A program made the position numbers and the translations under genes. A stretch of DNA of 64,000 nt. Origin: Lachnospiraceae bacterium. GTDB taxonomy: Bacteria; Bacillota; Clostridia; Lachnospirales; Lachnospiraceae. Shown piece by piece: positions 54,288-64,000 of the stretch (the first letter of the stretch is position 1; every line of letters starts with the position of its first letter). A model generated the notes under the pieces. It saw nothing but the letters and a program-made list of their open reading frames with translations. It made no database searches and was not told the origin of the DNA. Location: positions 176,362 through 240,361 of the forward strand of contig SVEC01000002.1 in the NCBI GenBank assembly GCA_015057555.1. Direction: 5' to 3'.

Positions 54288-54965
54288 TTATTTAACGCCA
54301 TACTCCTCATAGTATGCGTCAATAGCAGCCTTTAATGTATCATCTATAATAACCTGTCCCTTATATGGATTATTATGAAGATGCTCTACTACCTCAGCCA
54401 TATTCACAATAGCTGCTGTATCAAAGCCATATCTCTCCTTAATCTCATCAAGAGCAGATTTATCACCAGTACCCTTTTCCATACGATTAAGAGATACCAT
54501 GAGACCCTTTATCTCCACATCAGCAGCGCCCTTAACCTTTGGAACAGTTTCTTCCATAGACTTACCAGAGGTTGTAACATCCTCTATCATAATAACTCTA
54601 TCTCCATCCTTTAAGTTACTTCCAAGGAAGCTTCCCTTATCGGCACCATGGTCCTTTTCTTCCTTACGGTCTGAGCAGTAACGAACCTCCTTGCCATATA
54701 GTTCACTATAAGCAACGGCAGTAACAACACCTATAGGAATACCCTTATATGCTGGTCCAAATAATACATCAAATTCATCGCCGTATACACTGTGGATTGC
54801 CTTTGCATAATATTCTCCCAACTTCTTAAGCTGTGAACCAGTTACATACGCTCCTGCATTCATAAAAAATGGTGATTTTCTTCCACTCTTAAGTGTGAAA
54901 TCTCCAAACTTTAGTGCTTGACAATCTACCATAAACTCAATAAATTCCTGTTTATAAGCTTCCAT
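54288..54965 (-). CDS. pyrE: Orotate phosphoribosyltransferase
   Basis: Fifth step of pyrimidine synthesis, joining orotate to PRPP. The PRPP-binding motif is VIMIEDVTTSGKS (about 123-135), with KSGRKSPFFMN near the start and the flexible loop RKEEKDHGADKG. The 225-residue length fits the clostridial type. Other pyr genes are absent from the window. A 49-residue membrane protein gene follows. Confidence 0.97.
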   Translation of the reverse strand: MEAYKQEFIEFMVDCQALKFGDFTLKSGRKSPFFMNAGAYVTGSQLKKLGEYYAKAIHSVYGDEFDVLFGPAYKGIPIGVVTAVAYSELYGKEVRYCSDRKEEKDHGADKGSFLGSNLKDGDRVIMIEDVTTSGKSMEETVPKVKGAADVEIKGLMVSLNRMEKGTGDKSALDEIKERYGFDTAAIVNMAEVVEHLHNNPYKGQVIIDDTLKAAIDAYYEEYGVK

Positions 54966-55034
54966 AATAAAGTACCTCGTTTCTTAAAATACTTATATAA
55001 TTTTAATCCAAATACCATATAATGGCAAGAGTTT

Positions 55035-56240
55035 TTATATATTCTTCTTGTGATATATATCACCCATCTTATCTAGTATTTTGTCTGCAGCCTCCTCCTT
55101 AGACATAATAGGAAGCTCTATCTCCTCTGTAGCAGTAATTATGGTTACAATGTTTGTATCTGTTCCAAAGCCTGCACCAATCTGCTTTAGGTTATTTGCA
55201 ACTATCATATCCACATTCTTCTTAGCCAGCTTGGCACGAGAATTCTCAAGCATATTCTCTGTTTCCATGGAAAATCCACAGATAACCTGCTTGTCACTAC
55301 GACTTGCACCGATAGTACCAAGAATATCATCTGTTCTTTCTAGATAGATATTCATATCTCCATCCTTTTTCTTAATCTTTTGATCAGATACATTTACAGG
55401 TCTATAATCCGCCACTGCCGCAGCCTTAACTATAGCATCCATATCATTAACTCTGCTAATAACTGCCTCATACATCTCCTTAGCAGACTTTACCTTAACC
55501 ACATCTACAAACATAGGTGGTTCCAAAGAGGTCTCTCCAGTAACTAAGGTTACATTAGCACCTCTAAGCATAGCCATTCTGGCAAATGCATAGCCCATCT
55601 TACCAGTAGAATGATTAGTGATATATCTCACTGGATCTATGGACTCCTGGGTAGCTCCAGCGGTAATAAGGATATTAATACCCCCCATATCCTTCTCTTT
55701 AGCACAGGCTTTAAGTATGTGCTCCACTAGAAGCTCCTCCTTAGGCAGCTTGCCCTTGCCTGTATCTCCACAAGCTAGATATCCAGAAGCTGCATCTACA
55801 ATTTCATAGCCATATTCTTTTAACTTGGAAATATTATTCTGAACTATCTTGTTCTCGTACATATGCACATTCATAGATGGTGCAATAATAACAGGGCAAC
55901 TTGCAGGAAGCACTGTTGTGGTAAGCATATCATCTGCTATACCATTTGCTATCTTACCTATTACGTCTGCTGAGGCTGGTGCAATAAGAAAAGCATCTGC
56001 AGTAGTTGCAAGAGTAACATGTGGCACATGTATATCTCCTTCTCTCTCAAAGGTGTCTATATAACATTTGTTTTTAGTAAGCACCTCAAAGGTTTGAGGT
56101 GTAATAAAATGTGTCGCTGCCTCTGTCATAATTACATGAACATCTGCATTAAGCTTAACAAGCATACTTGCCACATTTGCCATCTTATAAGCAGCAATTC
56201 CACCACTCACTCCAAGTACAATTCTTTTTCCCTCTAGCAT
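55035..56240 (-). CDS. coaBC: Bifunctional phosphopantothenoylcysteine decarboxylase / synthetase
   Basis: Second and third steps of CoA synthesis. The N-terminal CoaC flavoprotein domain (about 1-185) has GVSGGIAAYK, the active His in HVPHVTLA, PSMNVHMYENK and the flexible Cys flap in SGYLACGDTGKGKLP. The C-terminal CoaB domain (about 190-401) has ITAGATQESIDPVRYITNHSTGKMGYA and KKDGDMN. It follows panD by 49 bases, completing the pan-coa block. GGAGG precedes the ATG. Confidence 0.97.
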   Translation of the reverse strand: MLEGKRIVLGVSGGIAAYKMANVASMLVKLNADVHVIMTEAATHFITPQTFEVLTKNKCYIDTFEREGDIHVPHVTLATTADAFLIAPASADVIGKIANGIADDMLTTTVLPASCPVIIAPSMNVHMYENKIVQNNISKLKEYGYEIVDAASGYLACGDTGKGKLPKEELLVEHILKACAKEKDMGGINILITAGATQESIDPVRYITNHSTGKMGYAFARMAMLRGANVTLVTGETSLEPPMFVDVVKVKSAKEMYEAVISRVNDMDAIVKAAAVADYRPVNVSDQKIKKKDGDMNIYLERTDDILGTIGASRSDKQVICGFSMETENMLENSRAKLAKKNVDMIVANNLKQIGAGFGTDTNIVTIITATEEIELPIMSKEEAADKILDKMGDIYHKKNI

Positions 56241-56289
56241 TGGCTAAACCTCCTTAGTCACCACTTCAACAGCTTATAATTTAAGTCCA

Positions 56290-56679
56290 CTACATGTCCT
56301 TTAACAAACCATGCTTCTCATAATTAGTAATTCGGCTTATAGTGTTATCGTCATTTACAAATACAACCTTAGGGCTATGCTCCTTTAACTCCTCTGGTGT
56401 CATCTGAGCATAACACATAATGATTATCTTATCACCAGTTGAAACCATTCTTGCTGCGGCACCATTTAGACATATCATACCACTGCCCGACTCTCCTGCA
56501 ATAACGTAGGTTTCAAATCTACTACCATTATTCACATCAACAATTTGTACCTGCTCGTATTCATTAATTCCTGCCGCATCCATCAAATCTTCATCTATGG
56601 TTATACTTCCCACATAATCAAGCTCCGCCTGTACAACTGTAGCTCTGTGAATTTTACTTTTTAACATATTTATAAGCAT
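56290..56679 (-). CDS. panD: Aspartate 1-decarboxylase precursor
   Basis: Makes beta-alanine from aspartate. The proenzyme is cleaved between Gly and Ser in YVGSITID (about residues 22-29), the Ser becoming the pyruvoyl cofactor. [12 protein letters not shown] at the start and LNGAAARMV are family marks. The start is ATG 56679, 7 bases after GGAG; the frame open to 56721 would overlap panC. The product has 129 residues, as usual. It lies between panC and coaBC. Confidence 0.97.
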   Translation of the reverse strand: MLINMLKSKIHRATVVQAELDYVGSITIDEDLMDAAGINEYEQVQIVDVNNGSRFETYVIAGESGSGMICLNGAAARMVSTGDKIIIMCYAQMTPEELKEHSPKVVFVNDDNTISRITNYEKHGLLKDM

Positions 56680-56725
56680 ATTAAGTCTCCTTATTTTATC
56701 ACATATTATAGGTGCAAACAATCAT

Positions 56726-57580
56726 CTATACACTCATCATAAAATTATCTATAAGTCTTGCCTCACCATTTGCTCTAACTGCAACTGCACATAGGATTTC
56801 TCCCTTAATTTCTGTAATGCTTTCCATAGTATTTGCGTCAACTATCTCAACATAGTCGATATCCATAAGCTTGCTTGTATTAATACTATCCTTTATAGCC
56901 TGTATAACCTTAGCCGCATCACGTTCACCCTCTTCAATCATCTTCTTACCCATAAATATGGATTTGCTGATAATCAACGACTCCTGCCTTGTATTTGGAC
57001 TTAGGTATGTATTTCTTGAACTCTTTGCAAGGCCATCATCCTCTCTTATAATTGGACATCCTATAATCTCAAGGTTCATATTAAGATCTGTTACCATTCT
57101 TTTAATAACAGCAAGCTGCTGAGCATCCTTCTCTCCAAAATAAGCCTTATCCGGAGTAACTATATTAAAGAGCTTGGTTACCACTGTACAAACTCCTCTA
57201 AAATGTCCTGGTCTGGATAAACCACAAAGTGAATTTGTAAGACCATTAACATCTACATAGGACGAAAATCCATCCTGATACATCTCTGATGTTTCCGGGT
57301 GAAATATAAGATTTGCTCCGGCATTATTACAAAGCTTTGTATCAGCTTCTAAGTCTCTAGGATAGGAAGCCAAATCCTCCTTGGGACCGAACTGCATAGG
57401 ATTTACAAATATACTAACGACAGTAACATCATTTTCAGCTACTGACTTCTTAATAAGGCTTTCATGCCCCTCATGAAGATATCCCATAGTAGGAACAAAG
57501 CCTACGGTCTTTCCTTCTATCCTCCAAGCCTTAACTGCTGCTTTAACCTCAGCTACGGTAGTTACGACCTTAACATTCAT
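56726..57580 (-). CDS. panC: Pantothenate synthetase
   Basis: Joins pantoate and beta-alanine using ATP. PTMGYLHEGHESLIKKS holds the HxGH nucleotide-binding motif, FVNPMQFGPKEDLASYPRD the pantoate site, and KDAQQLAVIKRM the KMSKS-like region. The start is uncertain: ATG 57580 has AGGA close before it, while ATG 57592 and 57604 are also in frame. The product is about 284 residues. It lies between panB and panD. Confidence 0.96.
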   Translation of the reverse strand: MNVKVVTTVAEVKAAVKAWRIEGKTVGFVPTMGYLHEGHESLIKKSVAENDVTVVSIFVNPMQFGPKEDLASYPRDLEADTKLCNNAGANLIFHPETSEMYQDGFSSYVDVNGLTNSLCGLSRPGHFRGVCTVVTKLFNIVTPDKAYFGEKDAQQLAVIKRMVTDLNMNLEIIGCPIIREDDGLAKSSRNTYLSPNTRQESLIISKSIFMGKKMIEEGERDAAKVIQAIKDSINTSKLMDIDYVEIVDANTMESITEIKGEILCAVAVRANGEARLIDNFMMSV

Positions 57581-57683
57581 TAATTCCTGCATAATATATA
57601 ACACCAGTCGTTTATTATCCGACCAGCCTCTCCCTTCTTAATCGTAGTATTATGTAAACTAATATTATTTACACTTAACCTAT

Positions 57684-58511
57684 TTAATATAGCTTACCAA
57701 TAACCTCATCATCTATGGCATAGGTATGCTCAACCGCAGGATAAGTTCCTGCTTTAACTTCATCTATATAGGACTTGCAAGCCTCTTTCATAGCCTCACC
57801 AACATTAGCAAACTTCTTAACAAACTTTGGCACATAATCAGAAAACATTCCCATCATATCTGCATACACAAGTATCTGACCATCACAGCCCGCTCCTGCC
57901 CCAATTCCTATGGTAGGTATGTCAAGCTTGCTAGTTACCAGAGTAGCGAGCTTTTCAGGTACACACTCAAGTACAACAGCAAATGCTCCTGCCTCCTGAA
58001 CAGCCATAGCATCCTCTATAAGCTTCTTAGCGGCCATTTCATCCTTCCCCTGAACCTTATATCCACCAAATGAATTAATAGACTGTGGCGTAAGACCAAT
58101 ATGAGCCATAACAGGTATACCTGCTGCAACTATAGCCTTAATAGTATCTGCAACCTCTACACCACCTTCAAGCTTAACCCCATTTGCTCTTCCTTCCTTC
58201 ATAAGACGCCCAGCATTTACCACCGCATCATACACTGAGGTCTGATATGACATAAATGGCATATCTATAATAACCATTGCTTCCTTAGCGCCTCTTGCAA
58301 CTGCTGCTCCATGATGAATCATATCCTCCATAGTAACAGATATGGTATCCTCGTATCCCAGCATAACATTTCCCAGAGAATCTCCTACTAAGATAGCATC
58401 TACTCCGGTAGAATCGATTAATTTTGCTGTGGAATAATCATAAGCAGTAAGCATTGTAAGCTTATCCCCTTTAAGCTTTCCATTTGCAAAGGTAGTAACT
58501 GATTTTTTCAT
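57684..58511 (-). CDS. panB: 3-methyl-2-oxobutanoate hydroxymethyltransferase
   Basis: First pantothenate step, making ketopantoate. It has [27 protein letters not shown] (metal-binding Asp), [12 protein letters not shown] and CVPEKLA. Length 275 is typical. AGGAGG lies 7 bases before the ATG. Its substrate is the 2-ketoisovalerate formed by IlvD of the operon at 26.6-37.8 kb. It is the first gene of panB-panC-panD-coaBC. Confidence 0.97.
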   Translation of the reverse strand: MKKSVTTFANGKLKGDKLTMLTAYDYSTAKLIDSTGVDAILVGDSLGNVMLGYEDTISVTMEDMIHHGAAVARGAKEAMVIIDMPFMSYQTSVYDAVVNAGRLMKEGRANGVKLEGGVEVADTIKAIVAAGIPVMAHIGLTPQSINSFGGYKVQGKDEMAAKKLIEDAMAVQEAGAFAVVLECVPEKLATLVTSKLDIPTIGIGAGAGCDGQILVYADMMGMFSDYVPKFVKKFANVGEAMKEACKSYIDEVKAGTYPAVEHTYAIDDEVIGKLY

Positions 58512-58830
58512 AGCATTTCCTCCTAAATATAGCCAATCACTCTTGCATTATTATATCTATTATTTTATTAATATGAGAATATATGCCAGAATGTACGGCA
58601 TTAATAGGACGTATTCCATAGTAAAAAACTATGCACACCAGAAATCAAGAAAAAGAAGTATTCTACAAGTCATCACACTCAAATGTATTGCTCCATTAGG
58701 CTACAATCATAAACCATTTTGGCAGAATATAACAACATTAAAATCCTTCTAATAAATTTAATATCCAGTATGGTTTCAAATTGAATACCATCCAGGAAGA
58801 ATATATCATTTTATAGTAAATTTGTAAATA
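58512..58830. other. Non-coding stretch upstream of panB
   Basis: About 320 bases between the panB start and the guaB terminator. I see no frame with a ribosome binding site and no known riboswitch. A TATAAT stands on the minus strand about 45 bases before panB but no good -35 is spaced correctly. A short hairpin CATAGT / ACTATG lies at about 58617-58633. Confidence 0.6.
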
Positions 58831-58869
58831 AAAATATTGCACGCAAGAAATCCTTACGTGCAATATTTT
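58831..58869 (-). terminator. Terminator of guaB
   Basis: Perfect 13-bp stem AAAATATTGCACG (58831-58843) with CGTGCAATATTTT (58857-58869), 13-base loop, 5 bases past the guaB stop. T-rich on both sides. Confidence 0.85.
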
Positions 58870-58874
58870 TTTAC

Positions 58875-60419
<1,545 letters not shown>

Positions 60420-60428
60420 TTAAATGTT

Positions 60429-60457
60429 ATGGTATCACTTTATTCGAATTATGTCAA
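60429..60457 (-). promoter_or_regulatory. Promoter of guaB
   Basis: TTGACA (60457-60452) and TACCAT (60434-60429) on the minus strand, 17-base spacer. Consensus -35, weak -10. Confidence 0.55.
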
Positions 60458-60487
60458 CGAATAAATTAATATTTTTGTAGGTTTTTT

Positions 60488-60967
60488 CTATTCATCCTGA
60501 ACAACGCAAATATATAAATCAAGGTACTCCTTACCGTCATTCATCATAGGTACCTTTAAGCCCTCTATATCAGACTTAAGGTGAAGATCCTTACCGAACA
60601 CTGCAAGTGGTGGTGTAATATCAATCAGGATACCTAATGTTGAAAAAATAGTTGCTGTATTACCCATAATCATATTACCAAGCTCATTGAGAGCTGAAGA
60701 TGACATCTCGTCCAACTCTGTGACAGGCATACCGAACATCATACGAGATGCAATATCCTTAGCATTCTCTTCTGCCATAGCAAGGATAACCTGTCCCTTC
60801 ATGGCTCCTACTACACCCACCTGAATAGCATATGTGCTATCTTTTAAATAAAAATCTGTCTTCTCTGGCTTTCCAACAGTCATCTTTACCTGAGTTACAC
60901 TCTCAACTATAGATATACATGACTGAAGAAAAGGATTAATGTGATTAACATCAAATTTTGGTGCCAT
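60488..60967 (-). CDS. cheX: Chemotaxis protein CheX
   Basis: CheY-P phosphatase of 159 residues. The active-site helix is SSSALNELGNMIMGNTATIFS (about 89-109) with the ExxN motif (Glu and Asn of ELGN). The pattern VNPFLQSCISIVE near the start also fits CheX. It has its own promoter and stands alone, away from the CheX-like/CheY pair at 47 kb. AAGGAGA precedes the ATG. Confidence 0.92.
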   Translation of the reverse strand: MAPKFDVNHINPFLQSCISIVESVTQVKMTVGKPEKTDFYLKDSTYAIQVGVVGAMKGQVILAMAEENAKDIASRMMFGMPVTELDEMSSSALNELGNMIMGNTATIFSTLGILIDITPPLAVFGKDLHLKSDIEGLKVPMMNDGKEYLDLYICVVQDE

Positions 60968-61016
60968 TATTACTCTTCTCCTTAGGTATTATTCGTGCTT
61001 ACATCATATTTAATCT

Positions 61017-61045
61017 ATTATACTATACTTTACTATCTTATTCAA
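61017..61045 (-). promoter_or_regulatory. Promoter of cheX
   Basis: TTGAAT (61045-61040) and TATAAT (61022-61017) on the minus strand, 17-base spacer, 50 bases before the start codon. It is a vegetative-type promoter, not the flagellar sigma-D form. Confidence 0.7.
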
Positions 61046-61122
61046 ACAGAAAATGTATGTTTTTCGAGAATTTTGTAGTTTTATATAAAAGACTTACTAT
61101 AGGCCATATAACACATACTTAG

Positions 61123-63261
61123 CTACTGAAAGATAAACACATCTGTTGTACCTAATATATGATGAGACTTATCAACCTGCTTTACAGTTATCTCATCACC
61201 TGACTGGGCAGTTGCATCTTCCACATACAAGGTTTGTCTATCAACATAGGTAGTTGTACAATCCTTGTCGCCTATATAAACCACAGAATATTCCGTAAAG
61301 TTTTCTCCCTTAACAACCATATGAGTACGTTCATTATTAACTTGAACAACAGATATGGTATCTACACCCATATTCATCTGATTATCGGGCACCACCTTGC
61401 TATCCTCAAACATATATTTCTTTCCAAATAACATATCGTAGGATATCAACAAAAGCTTATCCTCTAACACCTCTTCTGAATACAAATTATGAGCCTTATG
61501 TGCATAAGAACCATCTATTCCCAATGCATTTAATAGCTTTACAGAAAGCTGACTTGCCATAATATCCTCATCCTGTAAGGAAAGACCGATATTATTAACA
61601 ATAACATACTCTGTCTGGAACAAGGAATGCTCAGTAATCTGCTCCTCAGTAAATCCAATGGTTGGAAGATGATCTCCGTATAATACAAGAACATAATCCT
61701 CACCGTAGGCATCTAATTCAGCTTTAAGATGAGATATGAACACATCCATCTCATATAACTGATTAATATAATAGGTCATCTGCTGCTGAACCTCTACATC
61801 TTCACCATAGGTTACAGAAACATGTTCTTCGCAGGTATTTTCTCCTATAGGATACTTACCATGAGCCTGAAGACTAATAGTGAATACAAAATCCTGACCT
61901 TCTGTATCTTCTAGGCACTTCTTAATATCCTTTATAAGACTCTCATCCTTAGCCCAACCTGTAGAAGTATATTCCACATCATACATATATTCAAGAGAAA
62001 TAAAGGCATCAAAGCCCATATTCTCGTATACATTTTTTCTATCATAGAATGATGACTTATTATTGTGAATAGCGTATGCACCATAGCCCTCACCCTTTAG
62101 TACACTACAAAGACTTTCTACAGGCTCTTCATTTACCGTTGTCTTATAAGGATACTCTCCTGCTCCAAAGAAGCTGGATGGAAAGCCTGTGAGAACTTCG
62201 AATTCGGTATTAGCAGTTCCTGCTCCGATTGCCGGAACAGTAAGATAACCAGATGGATACTGTTCCTTGTACTTGGTAAAGTTAGGAACAGGATTTTCAC
62301 TCATATTAAGACCATTCACAACATTTGGGTCAAAGAATGTTTCTAACTGAATCACAATAACATTTGGAGTCTTCTTTTTCTCAGTAACCTTAACTGGAAC
62401 CAATTCCGACTTCAGTTCAAGCATAACCTCCTGACTATAGTCATCCGGCTTATCAATTCCATTGTCAATAATACTATTTGTAAAACAATACGCAAATCCA
62501 TAGCTCTTATAAGCATTACCCAAATTAGCAAAATCATCAGATATAATATTATGTTTAACGGCAAAATTAGTCATACCCCATACAAATATCCAAGCCATTA
62601 CACAGAGTATCATAGTTCCCTTAACCTTTCGGTCACCATCAAATCGAGGGCTTTTCTTAAATAATATAACTAATCCAATTATTGCTAAAATAATAACAAC
62701 CAACAACAATATCTGCTGGAATTTGGTAAGGTACACATCCAGCATACTAAACACATCCATAAACATCAAAAAATCTATAGCTGCAAATGGTGTAACTCTG
62801 TAGCTTAATACACAGAAGTTTATAATTCCACATGCAAGCCATAAAGTGGATATGGTTACCAAGCCAAATACTCTCTTCTTCAAAAACAGAGCAAAAAGTA
62901 AAGTGAAAAATACAATAGATGTATTATATGCAAACACAAAAGGCTGAGTTAGCATAAACTTAACACCTAAAAATATAGATCTTCTTCCTAATATTTCTAG
63001 TAAAAGTTCCATAGGAACAGCAATCAAAAAGCACTTAAATATCCATGTATGTATAGAATAGTCCCAAGCTCTTCTAATCCTATTTTTAAGTTTCTGCTTA
63101 AAGCTAAGATTATTATTGTCATCAAATTCCTCAGCGGCATCTTCCATATCTACAGATATAGGTGCAGAATAATCCTCTGTCTCATCTAATATATCTGTGT
63201 CAAGCTCAACATCCTGAATTTTCTTAATATTATTCTTTTCCTTATTATTGTTTTTACTCAT
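61123..63261 (-). CDS. LTA-synthase-like membrane phosphotransferase with C-terminal extra domain
   Basis: The 712-residue protein has an acidic cytoplasmic N-terminus (1-60), five or six membrane helices (about 72-235) and an extracellular sulfatase-type domain (about 295-620). NVIVIQLETFFD holds the metal-binding Glu, GAGTANTEFE the likely nucleophile Thr349, and LVLYGDHLP the late metal ligands. It belongs to the LtaS/phosphoglycerol transferase family that builds glycerol-phosphate polymers. A C-terminal all-beta segment (about 630-712, MVVKGENFTEYSVVYIGDK) resembles an IPT/Ig-like domain and is not usual in LtaS. GAGGAG precedes the ATG. Confidence 0.88.
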   Translation of the reverse strand: MSKNNNKEKNNIKKIQDVELDTDILDETEDYSAPISVDMEDAAEEFDDNNNLSFKQKLKNRIRRAWDYSIHTWIFKCFLIAVPMELLLEILGRRSIFLGVKFMLTQPFVFAYNTSIVFFTLLFALFLKKRVFGLVTISTLWLACGIINFCVLSYRVTPFAAIDFLMFMDVFSMLDVYLTKFQQILLLVVIILAIIGLVILFKKSPRFDGDRKVKGTMILCVMAWIFVWGMTNFAVKHNIISDDFANLGNAYKSYGFAYCFTNSIIDNGIDKPDDYSQEVMLELKSELVPVKVTEKKKTPNVIVIQLETFFDPNVVNGLNMSENPVPNFTKYKEQYPSGYLTVPAIGAGTANTEFEVLTGFPSSFFGAGEYPYKTTVNEEPVESLCSVLKGEGYGAYAIHNNKSSFYDRKNVYENMGFDAFISLEYMYDVEYTSTGWAKDESLIKDIKKCLEDTEGQDFVFTISLQAHGKYPIGENTCEEHVSVTYGEDVEVQQQMTYYINQLYEMDVFISHLKAELDAYGEDYVLVLYGDHLPTIGFTEEQITEHSLFQTEYVIVNNIGLSLQDEDIMASQLSVKLLNALGIDGSYAHKAHNLYSEEVLEDKLLLISYDMLFGKKYMFEDSKVVPDNQMNMGVDTISVVQVNNERTHMVVKGENFTEYSVVYIGDKDCTTTYVDRQTLYVEDATAQSGDEITVKQVDKSHHILGTTDVFIFQ

Positions 63262-63314
63262 ATTAATTCTCCTCAGGAATTATAATCCATCAAACTTTAT
63301 AATACTCCTTACCT

Positions 63315-63342
63315 ATTATAGCAAAGAAGTTTAATTTTTCAA
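63315..63342 (-). promoter_or_regulatory. Promoter of the LTA-synthase-like gene
   Basis: TTGAAA (63342-63337) and TATAAT (63320-63315) on the minus strand, 16-base spacer, about 55 bases before the start codon. Confidence 0.65.
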
Positions 63343-63397
63343 TATTATGACTATTAAAATTGCTTGGGAAATTTTTTAAGATTTTTCGAATTTGTAG

Positions 63398-63426
63398 TTG
63401 ACAACTAAATCCCTCTGTGTTATTAT
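63398..63426 (+). promoter_or_regulatory. Promoter of tRNA-Gly
   Basis: TTGACA (63398-63403) and TATTAT (63421-63426), 17-base spacer, 33 bases before the tRNA. Confidence 0.8.
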
Positions 63427-63459
63427 ATGTCTTGTCGTTGAGGAAACGACCTAAGAAAT

Positions 63460-63531
<72 letters not shown>

Positions 63532-63537
63532 CTCGTT

Positions 63538-63580
63538 ACAACAAAAAGATGATATCTCGGGATATCATCTTTTTTGTTGT
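63538..63580 (+). terminator. Terminator of tRNA-Gly
   Basis: Core stem GATGATATC (63548-63556) with GATATCATC (63561-63569), extended by A/T pairs and a run of six T. A second perfect 10-bp hairpin TTTGAGGCAC / GTGCCTCAAA follows at 63581-63604. Confidence 0.85.
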
Positions 63581-63604
63581 TTTGAGGCACATCCGTGCCT
63601 CAAA

Positions 63605-63680
63605 GTTCGATCTTCTCGTCTCCCGACTCGGTCGTCGCTTAACAGGCGCCACTGGCGCCTAGCGACGTCTCGCGCTCTTT
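63605..63680. repeat. GC-rich element carrying a copy of the tRNA 3' end
   Basis: Bases 63666-63678 (CGTCTCGCGCTCT) repeat 63521-63533, the 3' end of the tRNA and two following bases, 145 bases apart. GTTCGATC of the T loop is also repeated at about 63605-63612. Inside lies a nested dyad: CGTCGCT (63633-63639), AGGCGCC-ACT-GGCGCCT (63644-63660), AGCGACG (63661-63667). The base composition is far richer in GC than the surroundings. Confidence 0.7.
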
Positions 63681-63689
63681 ATTTTTTTC

Positions 63690-63718
63690 AAAAGCCTTGT
63701 AAAAACAAGGCTTTTTTG
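63690..63718 (+). terminator. Hairpin with T-run after the GC-rich element
   Basis: AAAAGCCTTG (63690-63699) pairs with CAAGGCTTTT (63706-63715), followed by further T. A good plus-strand terminator without a recognised gene before it, beyond the tRNA. Confidence 0.75.
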
Positions 63719-63805
63719 TTTTTGTCCTACATGTTATCGAGTACATACTAAGTACACTCAAGTCCGTTGACGAATCTGTTAGAATATTAATGTTATAGAA
63801 AAAGC

Positions 63806-63841
63806 AAAAGCATATCAGACTGTTGATATGCTTTTATTTTT
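63806..63841. terminator. Terminator of the truncated right-edge gene
   Basis: Perfect 12-bp stem AAAAGCATATCA (63806-63817) with TGATATGCTTTT (63824-63835), 6-base loop. T-rich on both sides (ATTTTTT plus; TTTTGCTTTTTC minus). Confidence 0.75.
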
Positions 63842-63895
63842 TAGATATTAAATTATTATTGAAAAAGCAAGTGCAAACTGAAAGTTTCCTTTTAT

Positions 63896-64000
63896 TTATC
63901 CTTCTTTAATAAGTATCGAATTCTTCAGCTTATTCATATGCCAATGCACAAAACGGAAAATTAAAATCATAACGATAATTGCAATCACTATAAAGAAAAT
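63896..64000 (-). CDS. C-terminal end of a membrane protein (partial)
   Basis: On the minus strand the frame enters from beyond the window and runs 34 codons to TAA at 63898-63896. It encodes a hydrophobic helix (FFIVIAIIVMILIF) followed by a basic, polar end (HWHMNKLKNS, then LIKEG). A perfect terminator hairpin lies 60 bases downstream. The layout suggests the last membrane helix and cytoplasmic tail of a larger protein; the family cannot be told. Confidence 0.65.
   Translation of the reverse strand: MFFIVIAIIVMILIFRFVHWHMNKLKNSILIKEG

Noticed and set aside
58543..58752. 69-residue plus-strand frame upstream of panB
   Set aside because: No ribosome binding site and an unusual composition (rich in Tyr, Ile, Lys as random AT-rich sequence); no family resemblance.

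Overview
The window looks like a chromosomal segment of a low-GC, endospore-lineage Clostridium relative, most likely a Lachnospiraceae bacterium of the Lachnospira/Eubacterium type. This is inferred from the AT-rich sequence, strong AGGAGG ribosome binding sites, a YlbJ-like membrane protein, a long single-chain PurL, DUF5685, a Cthe_2159-type cell-surface protein and a membrane-anchored GH5 cellulase. The species cannot be fixed from sequence alone. Most genes lie on the minus strand. There is no rRNA, CRISPR array, prophage or insertion sequence; one tRNA-Gly gene lies near the right end.

Layout. 1-7.7 kb is core housekeeping: Nudix hydrolase, RNase Y, RecX, RecA with an SOS promoter, TmcAL, a YlbJ-like protein, an acidic coiled-coil protein and CoaD. 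7.8-16.4 kb has a secreted cellulase, MscS channel, glycogen branching enzyme, DUF1015, a P-loop kinase and a PAS-GGDEF cyclase. 16.5-26.1 kb is an accessory stretch: small membrane proteins, a DUF5714-arsenate-reductase fusion, a four-gene EamA/AraC/serine-hydrolase/GyrI operon, a repeat-bearing lipoprotein, a thioesterase, an acetyltransferase and a lipoprotein. 26.2-26.6 kb holds a compact locus absent from ordinary gene calls: a 27-residue hydrophobic peptide under a perfect LexA-type operator, opposed by a convergent antisense RNA promoter, with a shared hairpin terminator. A decayed second copy of the antisense half lies 1.3 kb away.

26.6-37.8 kb is a long amino-acid run transcribed leuC-leuD-(two membrane proteins)-leuB-ilvD-ilvB-serC-serA-asd, with a divergent LysR regulator sharing a palindromic operator. 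39-43 kb has a DnaJ protein, DUF5685, MarR and a GH3 enzyme. 43-47 kb is PurL. 47-51 kb is signalling: CheY, a CheX-like protein and a GGDEF-EAL protein. 51-58.5 kb has a patatin, a Na+/Ca2+ antiporter, Lrp and HD proteins, a 49-residue membrane protein, PyrE, and the panB-panC-panD-coaBC pathway; with CoaD at 7.3 kb this covers much of CoA synthesis. 58.9-63.3 kb has GuaB with a structured leader, CheX and an LTA-synthase-like enzyme. The right end has tRNA-Gly(GCC), a GC-rich element flanked by a copy of the tRNA 3' end, and a truncated membrane-protein gene.

Start codons were moved from the longest possible frame wherever a ribosome binding site or promoter showed the longer start to be wrong (for example recA, rny, leuB, leuC, glgB, purL, guaB).
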